Assembly (NCBI GenBank): GCA_003645555.1
Contig: QNFN01000008.1
Span: 1-15,731, forward strand
Length of the DNA stretch: 15,731 nt
Reading direction: 5' to 3'
Source: Gammaproteobacteria bacterium
GTDB taxonomy: Bacteria > Pseudomonadota > Gammaproteobacteria > QNFN01
The notes below the pieces were generated by a model. It saw nothing but the letters and a program-made list of their open reading frames with translations, did not search any database and was not told the origin of the DNA. Within the stretch, counting starts at the first letter, position 1. The number at the start of each line of letters is the position of its first letter. Position numbers and translations under genes: made by a program. Positions 1 through 5,940 of the stretch are shown piece after piece.

Positions 1-1214
1 AACCACTTCTCCGCCTCCTCGTCCCAGCCGTCGGTGCGGACGTAGGGATTGGTGCGCGGGTGCTCGATCATGTTCGGGTCGATGTCGACGCCGACCCCTT
101 CGAGGAAATTGGTCAGGCCGATGCGTTCGATCATTTCGCCGGTGCGCTCGTGCTCGAGGGCGTTTTCGGCGAAAAAGTCGATGACGCGACCGCCGAGGTC
201 GTTTAGCGCCTCGTAGTCCTCATCGGTCTTGAGCGGCATGAACGGCACGATGACCGTGCCCAGCAGGTCGCCGATCTTCAGCGTGCGCTTGCCGCCGATC
301 AACACCGATGCGCCCTTGTCATCGCCGGGGGCGAGCGCCTTGGTCATGACGTTGAGGCAGTGCATGCAGCGCACGCAGCTCGGGTTGTCGACCTCGAGGG
401 TGTCGTCGTCGTTGAGGCTCAGCGCATTGGTCGGGCAACGGCTGATGACGTTGTCGATGACGTGCTTGCGTCCCTTGCGCGCGACGAAGGCCTTGACCTC
501 GTCCTGGTCGACCTTCATGTCGTCGCGCCAGGTGCCGATGACGGCGAAGTCAGCGCGCTGCACCGAGTTGACACAATCGTTGGCGCAACCGGAGAACTTG
601 AACTTGAACTTGTACGGCAGCGACGGCCGGTGCATGTCGTCGAGGTAGGTGTTGATGATCTGGCGGTGTGCCTTGGGCTCGTCGTAGCAGCTCATTTCGC
701 AGCGGGCGTGGCCAACGCAGGAGGCGGCGGTGCGCAGCGCCGGACCGGCGCCGCCGAGATCGAAACCGAGCTCGTTGAGATCGTCGAATGCCTTCTGCAC
801 GTTCTCGGTGGTGCAGCCCTGGAACATGATGTCGCCGGACTGGCCGTGGAAGGCGATCAGGCCGGAGCCGTGCTTCTCCCAGATGTCGCACATCTTGCGC
901 AAGGTGTTGGAGTCGTAGTGGAACCCGGGCGGGGGCATGACGCGCAGGGTGTGGAATTCGGACGATTCCGGGAACTTGTCGGCCACCTCGGAGAAGCGCG
1001 GGATGATGCCGCCGCCGTAGCCGAACACGCCGACGGTGCCGCCTTTCCAGTAGCCGGTGCGCGTCTCGTAGGAGTGCTCAAGCTGCCCGAGCAGGTCTAC
1101 CATCATCGGGTTGTCGTCGGTGGCCAGCCGCTTCAGGCCGGTCACGAAGCTCGGCCAGGGGCCGGTCTCCAGCTCATCGAGCATCGGGGTCGGGTGCATC
1201 TCTTTGGTCGCCAT
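1..1214 (-). CDS. dsrA: Dissimilatory sulfite reductase alpha subunit, C-terminal end cut by window edge
   Basis: This is the alpha subunit of the cytoplasmic siroheme sulfite reductase DsrAB. In sulfur oxidisers the enzyme runs in reverse and oxidises sulfane sulfur, carried on DsrC, to sulfite. The frame starts at ATG 1214 (MATKEMHPTP) behind a GAGG-like ribosome site and stays open to base 1, giving about 404 residues; family members are only slightly longer, so little is missing. The siroheme-[4Fe-4S] ligand motif Cys-X5-Cys (CVGHARC, near residue 165) and Cys-X3-Cys (GCANDC, near residue 208) are present. A ferredoxin insert follows with CVRCMHC near residue 278 and a CP pair in RCPTNAL. 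dsrB and the rest of the dsr cluster would lie beyond the left edge. Oxidative rather than reductive type is inferred from the gammaproteobacterial context, not from a tree. Confidence 0.95.
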   Translation of the reverse strand, partial: MATKEMHPTPMLDELETGPWPSFVTGLKRLATDDNPMMVDLLGQLEHSYETRTGYWKGGTVGVFGYGGGIIPRFSEVADKFPESSEFHTLRVMPPPGFHYDSNTLRKMCDIWEKHGSGLIAFHGQSGDIMFQGCTTENVQKAFDDLNELGFDLGGAGPALRTAASCVGHARCEMSCYDEPKAHRQIINTYLDDMHRPSLPYKFKFKFSGCANDCVNSVQRADFAVIGTWRDDMKVDQDEVKAFVARKGRKHVIDNVISRCPTNALSLNDDDTLEVDNPSCVRCMHCLNVMTKALAPGDDKGASVLIGGKRTLKIGDLLGTVIVPFMPLKTDEDYEALNDLGGRVIDFFAENALEHERTGEMIERIGLTNFLEGVGVDIDPNMIEHPRTNPYVRTDGWDEEAEKW

Positions 1215-1249
1215 AGGCTTAGCCTCGGTCGTGTCGGTCACAGGATATT

Positions 1250-1263
1250 CTGACAATTGTCAA
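1250..1263 (-). promoter_or_regulatory. Crp/Fnr-like palindrome upstream of dsrA
   Basis: On the minus strand the sequence reads TTGACAATTGTCAG. Its 12-bp core TGACAATTGTCA (1251-1262) is a perfect palindrome. It fits the general Crp/Fnr/FixK/DNR pattern TTGA-N6-TCAA with one mismatch. The centre is about 42 bp ahead of the dsrA start codon. No convincing -10 hexamer stands at class II spacing, so it could be a repressor site or an operator for another factor. TTGACA inside it could also serve as a -35, but no good -10 follows at 16-18 bp. Confidence 0.4.
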
Positions 1264-1322
1264 GATAGTTGGGTCGGGGCGTCCGGTAAAGCCGACCAAA
1301 TAGGTACGGTATTAACCGGGCC

Positions 1323-1603
1323 CTACCCCCAATTGGATAGACGGGTTGCGGACGAGCGCCGCCGACGCGGCACGGGCCCCACCGCCCCGTTCCCGAGCAA
1401 GGTCACGATCGCTTCGCGCGGCGGCCGCAGCACCTCTTCGAGCTTGTCGCGCAGCAGTGAACCGCTGGCCGTGCTGCGCGCGAACACCGGGTAGCAGAGC
1501 GCCTCCCGGCAGCGACCTCACCAACTACCAGCGGGGTGGCGATGGTCACCTCGGCTCGGTAGAGCAGGCGCAACCCGGGAACGCTGGAGCCTGATTCAGC
1601 CAC
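1323..1603 (-). pseudogene. Possible frameshifted small gene, DUF3237-like N-terminus
   Basis: Directly behind the DUF2269 gene, and overlapping its stop, a GTG at 1603 opens a frame with protein-like sequence (RLLYRAEVTIATPLVVGEVA). From memory this resembles the beginning of DUF3237 proteins (hydrophobic strand, P-x-VGE, AGRR). Near 1510 protein-like sequence jumps to another frame (REALCYPVFARSTASGSLL, then KLEEVLRPPREAIVTLL) and ends at a stop at 1323-1325. No single frame carries both halves, so it may be a gene broken by a frameshift, or chance open frames in GC-rich DNA. The rest of 1215-1600 holds only the dsrA promoter region. Confidence 0.3.
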
Positions 1604-2063
1604 CGGGTTTGGCCACCATCAATATCAACGCCGCTAGCGCCGCCAGAGTGGCCACCCCTGAGGCCAGCGCCCAAATTTGAGTCATCCGACGGTAGACCTC
1701 CGGGAGCGGCCCATCGCCCGCACGGCGCGCCAGCGCGCGCAGCTGCCGTAGCAGTGGCATCAGAACCACCGCCCAGGTCAGGGCGGCGACCAGGAACAGG
1801 ATGATCCCGCCAGAGAGCCAGGCCTGCGTCATAAGATTGTCGCTGCCCAGCGCGAGCATCCCGCCCCCGCCGACCAGCAGCAACAGCGCCCCGCTGGCGG
1901 TAAAGCGCACATCACCAGCAAGGATGCCGTCGAGCGTAAACGCGGCAAGTCGTGCCTCACCGTTACGGTCGGTGCGCCATTTCCACCAGCCTGCGAGCAG
2001 CAGGCTACCGATGAACAGCACCGCACCGAGGACGTGCAGCACTTTGAACAGGGAATAAATCAC
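1596..2063 (-). CDS. DUF2269-family integral membrane protein
   Basis: A 155-residue predicted inner-membrane protein with four hydrophobic helices: KVLHVLGAVLFIGSLLLAGW near the N-terminus, a second in FTASGALLLLVGGGG, a third in GGIILFLVAALTWAVVL, and a fourth near the C-terminus ending LILMVAKPGG. The early K-V-x-H-V-L-G and the terminal L-M-V-A-K-P are typical of the DUF2269 family, whose function is unknown. I chose GTG 2063 because GGTGAGG lies about 10 bp upstream and the hydrophobic helix begins immediately after it; the open frame extends further upstream but there it overlaps the preceding gene. It starts 13 bp after the CMD-Rieske gene stops, so the two are probably co-transcribed. 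Confidence 0.8.
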   Translation of the reverse strand: MIYSLFKVLHVLGAVLFIGSLLLAGWWKWRTDRNGEARLAAFTLDGILAGDVRFTASGALLLLVGGGGMLALGSDNLMTQAWLSGGIILFLVAALTWAVVLMPLLRQLRALARRAGDGPLPEVYRRMTQIWALASGVATLAALAALILMVAKPGG

Positions 2064-2076
2064 CCGGGCTGCGCCC

Positions 2077-2703
2077 TCACCAGTGGGCGAGGAGCTGGCC
2101 GTTCTCGACCTTGTGCTCGAAACAGCGCAGCGGGCGTGACCCCTTGGCGACGCAGTCGCCACTGTCGAGATCGAACACCCACTCGTGCTTCGGACAGGTC
2201 AGACGCAGGCCGTCGACGGCCAGGTGCGGAATGTCGGTGACCTGGTGCGGACAGCGGCTGTCGTAGACGCGTAGCACCTCTCCGGTGCGATAGACGAACA
2301 CCCCACGACCATCGGCCTCCAGGCGTACCGGCTCACCATCCGGGATCTCGGCCACCGATGCCAGGTCGTGCCAGCCCGGCTTGGCATCGAGGTTCTCCGG
2401 ACGGAACTCGGGGATATCCATCTCCAGCAGGATCTCGGTGGCCCAGACGATCTTGGCCAAACCAAGCACCGGGAAGGCCATGAACAACGCGTCGAGCACT
2501 TCATTCGGAGTGGCGCCGTTGCGCAGCGCTCGGGTCAGGTACTGACGGAAACCGCCTTCGGTCTGAACCGCGACCTTGGTGATCACCGAGATCAGGTCAC
2601 GGGTGCGGGTGTCGAGATGATCACCGGCTTTCTTCATGAAGGTGAAGTAGCTGGTCATCGCCTCCGGACGGGCCTTGATCAGGTAATTCAGTGCGTCGCT
2701 CAT
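2077..2703 (-). CDS. CMD/AhpD-like domain fused to a Rieske [2Fe-2S] domain
   Basis: A 208-residue two-domain protein. Residues about 5-100 look like a carboxymuconolactone decarboxylase/AhpD fold (TRALRNGATPNEVLDALFMA is the family signature stretch). The Cys-x-x-Cys usually found just before that stretch is absent; TEGG stands there. Residues about 105-208 form a Rieske ferredoxin-like domain with complete ligands: C151-P-H153, then 16 residues, C170-P-K-H173. The likely start is the second of two adjacent ATGs, 5 bp after GGAGG. No signal peptide is visible, so it should be cytoplasmic. The Rieske half predicts a one-electron carrier of NirD/ferredoxin-subunit type. The partner and substrate cannot be read from sequence. 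It stands between the macro-like gene and the DUF2269 gene, all on one strand. Confidence 0.85.
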   Translation of the reverse strand: MSDALNYLIKARPEAMTSYFTFMKKAGDHLDTRTRDLISVITKVAVQTEGGFRQYLTRALRNGATPNEVLDALFMAFPVLGLAKIVWATEILLEMDIPEFRPENLDAKPGWHDLASVAEIPDGEPVRLEADGRGVFVYRTGEVLRVYDSRCPHQVTDIPHLAVDGLRLTCPKHEWVFDLDSGDCVAKGSRPLRCFEHKVENGQLLAHW

Positions 2704-2775
2704 CATGGCCTCCAAACCGGTGCGGTCGATGGCCCATGAGCATAGCCGAGGTTCAGAGGCCGTCCATGACCGCCG

Positions 2776-3336
2776 TCAGCCACACACCTCGGCCCAGCGG
2801 GCCAGCGCCTGCCCGATGACCAATTGGTGGCGCTGGGGCGCACGTAGCCAGACACGGCGCAAAGTGGCGGGCGGGGTAACCAGGAAGGCGTCGTGCAGAA
2901 TCTCCAGTGCCCGGTGCGGGTCGAGATCGCCATGGACTGTGCCGAGCAGCGGCAACGCCAGACGCGTTACGGTATGGCGACGGCATAGCGCCGCCACCTC
3001 GGCCAATGCCGCCGCTACCACGTCGGCGGTAACCAGGGGCTCGCTGTCGAGATCGACAACCATGGCGTGCCAACGGCGCCCGTTAGCCAGGACACGACCG
3101 AGCGGGGCCGGAGTATCGAAAACCAGCGCTGTGAGCAGGCGCACCGGGTGTTCCGGTGGGGGTGGCTGCCACTCCGGGGAGGCGCCGAGTACCCGCCAGC
3201 GATCCTCCTCGATGACCTGCCGTTCGACCGGAAACGGTGCCTCGCCGGGTGGTGCCGCGACGAGCTCGAGATCACCATGACGCCAGATCGTGCGCCGACC
3301 GCCGGCAATCAACCGCAGGTTGGGTGCTGCACTCAT
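2776..3336 (-). CDS. Uncharacterised protein with macro-domain-like C-terminal half
   Basis: A 186-residue soluble protein I do not recognise as a whole. The C-terminal half (WHAMVVDLDSEP, then ALAEVAALCRRHTVTRLALP, LLGTVHGDLDPHRALEIL) resembles the core of macro domains, where a strand followed by P-L-L-G-T-G-x-G-G-L forms the ADP-ribose loop. Here the loop reads GTVHGDL, so the glycines are only partly kept. The N-terminal half is proline- and arginine-rich without a known motif. ATG 3336 is preferred; it lies 8 bp after the stop of the upstream lipoprotein gene, which suggests coupling, although no strong ribosome site is seen. An upstream in-frame GTG at 3360 is possible but has poor spacing to CAGGA. 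The function is unknown; the macro assignment is tentative. Confidence 0.65.
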   Translation of the reverse strand: MSAAPNLRLIAGGRRTIWRHGDLELVAAPPGEAPFPVERQVIEEDRWRVLGASPEWQPPPPEHPVRLLTALVFDTPAPLGRVLANGRRWHAMVVDLDSEPLVTADVVAAALAEVAALCRRHTVTRLALPLLGTVHGDLDPHRALEILHDAFLVTPPATLRRVWLRAPQRHQLVIGQALARWAEVCG

Positions 3337-3344
3337 GTGACAGT

Positions 3345-3548
3345 TCAGCGGGAGAGGCACTCCTGGTCAAAGCGGCGCTGCAACTCACTGCGCTGTACCG
3401 GCCGATTCGCCAACTCGCCCATCTGCCGGCTCAGATCTGCACAGTAGGTACTTCGCTTGGTCTCCGATACTTCTGTCCTGCCCTCGGGCAGCGTGCAACC
3501 ACCCAGCCACGAGGCCATCAGCAATCCCAGCAATCCGTTTCGCATCAT
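3345..3548 (-). CDS. Small predicted lipoprotein
   Basis: A 67-residue protein with a short signal sequence (MMRNGLLGLLMASW) and a lipobox L-G-G-C with the lipidated cysteine at residue 18. The mature part is about 50 hydrophilic residues containing two further cysteines (TYCADL and QECLSR) that could form a disulfide in the periplasm. A strong GGAGGGG ribosome site precedes the start, which is either ATG 3548 or the adjacent ATG 3545. It is 77 bp downstream of the NnrS-like gene and 8 bp upstream of the macro-like gene. I do not recognise a family, and no function can be assigned. Confidence 0.75.
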   Translation of the reverse strand: MMRNGLLGLLMASWLGGCTLPEGRTEVSETKRSTYCADLSRQMGELANRPVQRSELQRRFDQECLSR

Positions 3549-3625
3549 GCTCCCCTCCAGTAACCGCCGACAGAGTTATCACCCAAAGAATAGCGATTCG
3601 TGCCGGCGGTGCGTACGCCTGGGTG

Positions 3626-4951
3626 TCAGTCGTTTTCCGCCGGTGCAGCAAGGCGTAGCGACTCGCGGCGGTAGAGCAGGCTGGCCGCCCAAAGGTTCCG
3701 TGCCAGCAGCAGGAATGAAACACCGAGCACCAGGGCGAACGGGTAGAGCAGCGGATCAGGCCAAAGCAGAGCCAGCGGTAGCAGGATCACCGCGCCAGCG
3801 TGGGCACGGAACTGGCGCCGGCTGACAGCATCCGGCAACACCCGCTTCATGTGCGGCACTTTTACGCCGGTACCCAACAGCCCGCTGTGCAGCAGCCGGT
3901 TCTGCAGGTGGAACCAGACCAGGAACGGCACGATCTTGTAGAGCATGCCGTTGATCACCGACAGCGCGAAACCGACGATCAGGCCGGCACCGAGTAGCAG
4001 CCCCGTGCGTGGATCGGCAAGCCACCCCGGCGTCGCGCGGGTCACGACCCAGAACAGCAGCGTCGCCAGCAGGCAGCCCATACCCAGGCGCCAGAAACTC
4101 AACGTGACATCCGGCAGCCGCCGTTTGCGTCGCCGCTGCAGGTCGAGTGTGACCACGGCGAAAGCTGCGTAGCCGAGCACCAGCACGACCGCCGCCAGCA
4201 CGCCGAGCTGGGCCGCCGCTGGCCAGGCCAGGGCCAGTGTCCACAGCATGAGGGCGGCAAAGATCAGCCGGTTGAGATGGCGGGTCAGCCATTCCGGGTA
4301 TTCCGGCGTCATCTGAAACATCGGCACCACCTGGAAGGCGACCCCGCACACCAGGATGCCGATCCAGCCGAGCAGCGCCCAGCCGGCGTGCAGGTCGGTC
4401 GCCACGCCACGCTGTAGGGCGACACCACTCCAGCCATGGCCAACCAGCAGCCACAGGCCAAGACCAACCGCCACGGTCAGCGCAAGTATCGCCAGGATCA
4501 TGCCGTGGACAGCCGCGTGGCGCCGCGGCGCCCGGGCCAGGCTGTGGGCTGCGGCTGCCACCAGCACCATGACCGCGGCGGCGAGCAACAGCGCCGCCGC
4601 ACGCAGCAGGAATGATGACGGCATGACGAAGCCGAGCGCCAACGCGGCCGTTCCTGCGACCAGCAGCACATGGACCACCGTGGCAATGGCCAGCGGTCGT
4701 GCCACCGGGGCACCGGCGACCACGGGCAGCATCTGCAGCAGGGCACCGAACATCGCCATGGCCAGCACGCCGAGGGTCAGCAGGTGAGTCAGGGCGAGCA
4801 GACCCGGAGTCCAGCGTGACTGCAGCAGACCGGGGCCGAGCCAGAGCAGCAGCACCACGGCGGCCAGGCCAAAAAGTGGCGCGGTCAGAAAGAAGCGGAA
4901 CGGGGCGCTGACCGGCGGTGCCTGCTCCAGCGCCAGGCCCGGGTAGCTCAT
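3626..4951 (-). CDS. NnrS-like / heme-copper-oxidase-subunit-I-like polytopic membrane protein
   Basis: A 441-residue inner-membrane protein with about 12 hydrophobic helices. Histidines lie in or near helices in stretches such as LTHLLTLGVLAMAMFGALLQ, TVVHVLLVAG, DLHAGWALLGW and LVWFHLQNRL. Conserved-looking motifs include AFQVVPMFQMTPEYP and MLYKIVPFL. The family resembles NnrS and the group annotated as cytochrome oxidase subunit I-like, which recurs beside DUF2249 and hemerythrin genes in denitrifiers and is linked to nitric-oxide stress. The start at ATG 4951 (MSYPGLALEQ) is 1 bp after the DUF2249 stop (TGA-A-ATG), so translation is probably coupled. Heme or copper binding is inferred only. 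It lacks the classic NnrS sequence I would expect, so the exact family is unsettled. Confidence 0.75.
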   Translation of the reverse strand: MSYPGLALEQAPPVSAPFRFFLTAPLFGLAAVVLLLWLGPGLLQSRWTPGLLALTHLLTLGVLAMAMFGALLQMLPVVAGAPVARPLAIATVVHVLLVAGTAALALGFVMPSSFLLRAAALLLAAAVMVLVAAAAHSLARAPRRHAAVHGMILAILALTVAVGLGLWLLVGHGWSGVALQRGVATDLHAGWALLGWIGILVCGVAFQVVPMFQMTPEYPEWLTRHLNRLIFAALMLWTLALAWPAAAQLGVLAAVVLVLGYAAFAVVTLDLQRRRKRRLPDVTLSFWRLGMGCLLATLLFWVVTRATPGWLADPRTGLLLGAGLIVGFALSVINGMLYKIVPFLVWFHLQNRLLHSGLLGTGVKVPHMKRVLPDAVSRRQFRAHAGAVILLPLALLWPDPLLYPFALVLGVSFLLLARNLWAASLLYRRESLRLAAPAEND

Positions 4952-4952
4952 T

Positions 4953-5213
4953 TCAGGCGTCCGCGGCGGCTGCCGCGGCGACCGGGTCGTCGCCACGCCA
5001 GATCAGGACCTCGAACGACGTCGTCGAACCGGGCTGGCAGCGCCAGGCGCAACCGAGTTGCTCAAGCATCGGGTAGAGCGGGAACGGCTCACGCCGGTGG
5101 AGCACGCGCAAGAACTCCCCAGGAACCAGTTCTCCGGCGGCCGCCAGCGTGCGCTCGAGCGGCTCGCAGGGCTCGAGCCCGGAGACATCAAGGCGCCGCT
5201 CCCGTGCGGACAT
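4953..5213 (-). CDS. DUF2249 (TusA/SirA-fold) protein
   Basis: An 86-residue cytoplasmic protein with the hallmarks of DUF2249: LDVSGLEPCEP at the start, a helix with ERTLAAAGEL, then LRVLHRREPFPLYPMLEQLG. The fold is that of TusA/SirA sulfur carriers, a two-layer sandwich. TusA carries Cys-Pro-x-Pro in the first loop; here the order is Pro-Cys-Glu-Pro, shifted by one. A second cysteine pair (GCAWRC) lies near residue 55. These genes commonly accompany hemerythrin, NnrS-like and nitrogen-oxide respiration genes; a role in metal or sulfur transfer to the neighbouring membrane protein is a guess. It starts 2 bp after the hemerythrin gene stops and ends 1 bp before the NnrS-like gene starts. Confidence 0.85.
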   Translation of the reverse strand: MSARERRLDVSGLEPCEPLERTLAAAGELVPGEFLRVLHRREPFPLYPMLEQLGCAWRCQPGSTTSFEVLIWRGDDPVAAAAAADA

Positions 5214-5215
5214 CG

Positions 5216-5653
5216 TCAGGCCTCAGCCCCGAGTTGCCGGGCAAAGGCGTCGGCGCCATCACCGAGCGCCTGGTCGGCCATCGGGTAGAGGATCTCCTCC
5301 TCCTTGAGGTTGTGCTGCTGCATCAGGACGTTCAGGGTGTCGGCGACGCCCAGGACCGTCTCCTCGTCGTGCGCGGCCACGGCGGTGCGCAGCTCCTCGA
5401 ACAGGCCGCGCATCTGCTCATGCTCCATGCGCATGATCCGGGTCGGCCCCATGGCCATGCCGGTCAGGCGCTCGAACTCCGGAAACAGCTGGGTCTCCTC
5501 GATTTCGAAATGGTGGGTCATGCCGTCGAGATAGGCCTCCAGGCCGGCAGCGGCCGCATCCCAGTTGCCTTCGCCGGCGGCCGCCTCGAGGGCGGCAAAG
5601 AGGTCGTCGCAACGTCGGTGTTCACCCGACATAAAGGTAGTCACATCGCTCAT
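5216..5653 (-). CDS. Hemerythrin (HHE cation-binding) domain protein
   Basis: A 145-residue four-helix-bundle protein expected to bind a non-heme di-iron centre, with O2, NO or iron-sulfur repair roles in relatives. Candidate metal ligands: H12 in GEHRRCD, H47/H48 with the glutamates of HHFEIEETQLFPEF, H78 in RMEHEQM, and H114 with E118 in QQHNLKEEEILYP. This is a complete hemerythrin pattern. ATG 5653 is chosen because GGAGAG lies just upstream and the domain starts at once; the open frame runs further upstream without family resemblance. It is the first gene of a tightly packed trio with DUF2249 and the NnrS-like protein, and the perfect FNR/DNR box is upstream of it. The context suggests induction under low oxygen or nitrosative conditions. 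Confidence 0.9.
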   Translation of the reverse strand: MSDVTTFMSGEHRRCDDLFAALEAAAGEGNWDAAAAGLEAYLDGMTHHFEIEETQLFPEFERLTGMAMGPTRIMRMEHEQMRGLFEELRTAVAAHDEETVLGVADTLNVLMQQHNLKEEEILYPMADQALGDGADAFARQLGAEA

Positions 5654-5852
5654 CGTCGCTCTCCATTCAGCATGATTGAACCCCTGCTTGCCACCGGTCG
5701 AGGTCGCTGGTGAACCAGGATCTCCGGGCTTGCCGTGCCAGACATACGCCATAGCGGGCCATTGCGAAATCCCCGCTGCGACCGGACCGGACCGGACATT
5801 CCGGGCGCTGGAAACGCCGGTTCCCGGCCTGGCCAGAAACGCCCTGGCCGGT
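5654..5852 (-). other. Long untranslated leader of the hemerythrin operon
   Basis: About 190 bases separate the predicted transcription start (near 5846) from the hemerythrin start codon. No protein-like frame is visible. The stretch 5782-5796 is three tandem copies of CCGGA followed by CATT and CCGG, which could form a short stem in the leader. No riboswitch family was recognised. Confidence 0.35.
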
Positions 5853-5894
5853 ACTATCGCCCGGCACGCCGGAAGCAGCATTGATAAACATCAA
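5853..5894 (-). promoter_or_regulatory. FNR/DNR-type class II promoter of the hemerythrin operon
   Basis: 5881-5894 reads TTGATAAACATCAA, a perfect match to the FNR/ANR/DNR consensus TTGAT-N4-ATCAA. On the minus strand 22 bp separate it from GATAGT (5858-5853), a 4/6 match to the -10 consensus. This puts the box centre at -41.5 from a predicted start near 5846, the classic position for FNR-class activation. The site also lies about 50 bp ahead of the divergent Crp/Fnr-family gene, so that gene may be controlled from it too, although no good -10 is seen on that side at class II spacing. Confidence 0.75.
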
Positions 5895-5940
5895 GGGTCG
5901 CTTGCGACCCCCACGGGGCGGCGCTATGGTGCCCGGCAGC

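Noticed and set aside
360..1253. A 297-codon open frame on the + strand opposite dsrA
   Set aside because: It lies wholly antisense to a clearly recognised dsrA and is Val/Ala/Gly/Arg-rich with no domain; this is the usual shadow of a GC-rich gene.
3756..4454. A 232-codon frame inside the NnrS-like gene in another frame
   Set aside because: Arg/Pro/Ala-rich low-complexity translation; the overlapping frame gives a clean polytopic membrane protein.
5881..5940. Class II FNR promoter for the + strand Crp/Fnr gene from the same box
   Set aside because: No -10-like hexamer at 22 bp from the box; TATGGT at 5925-5930 is about 8 bp too far. Autoregulation is possible but not supported by this geometry.
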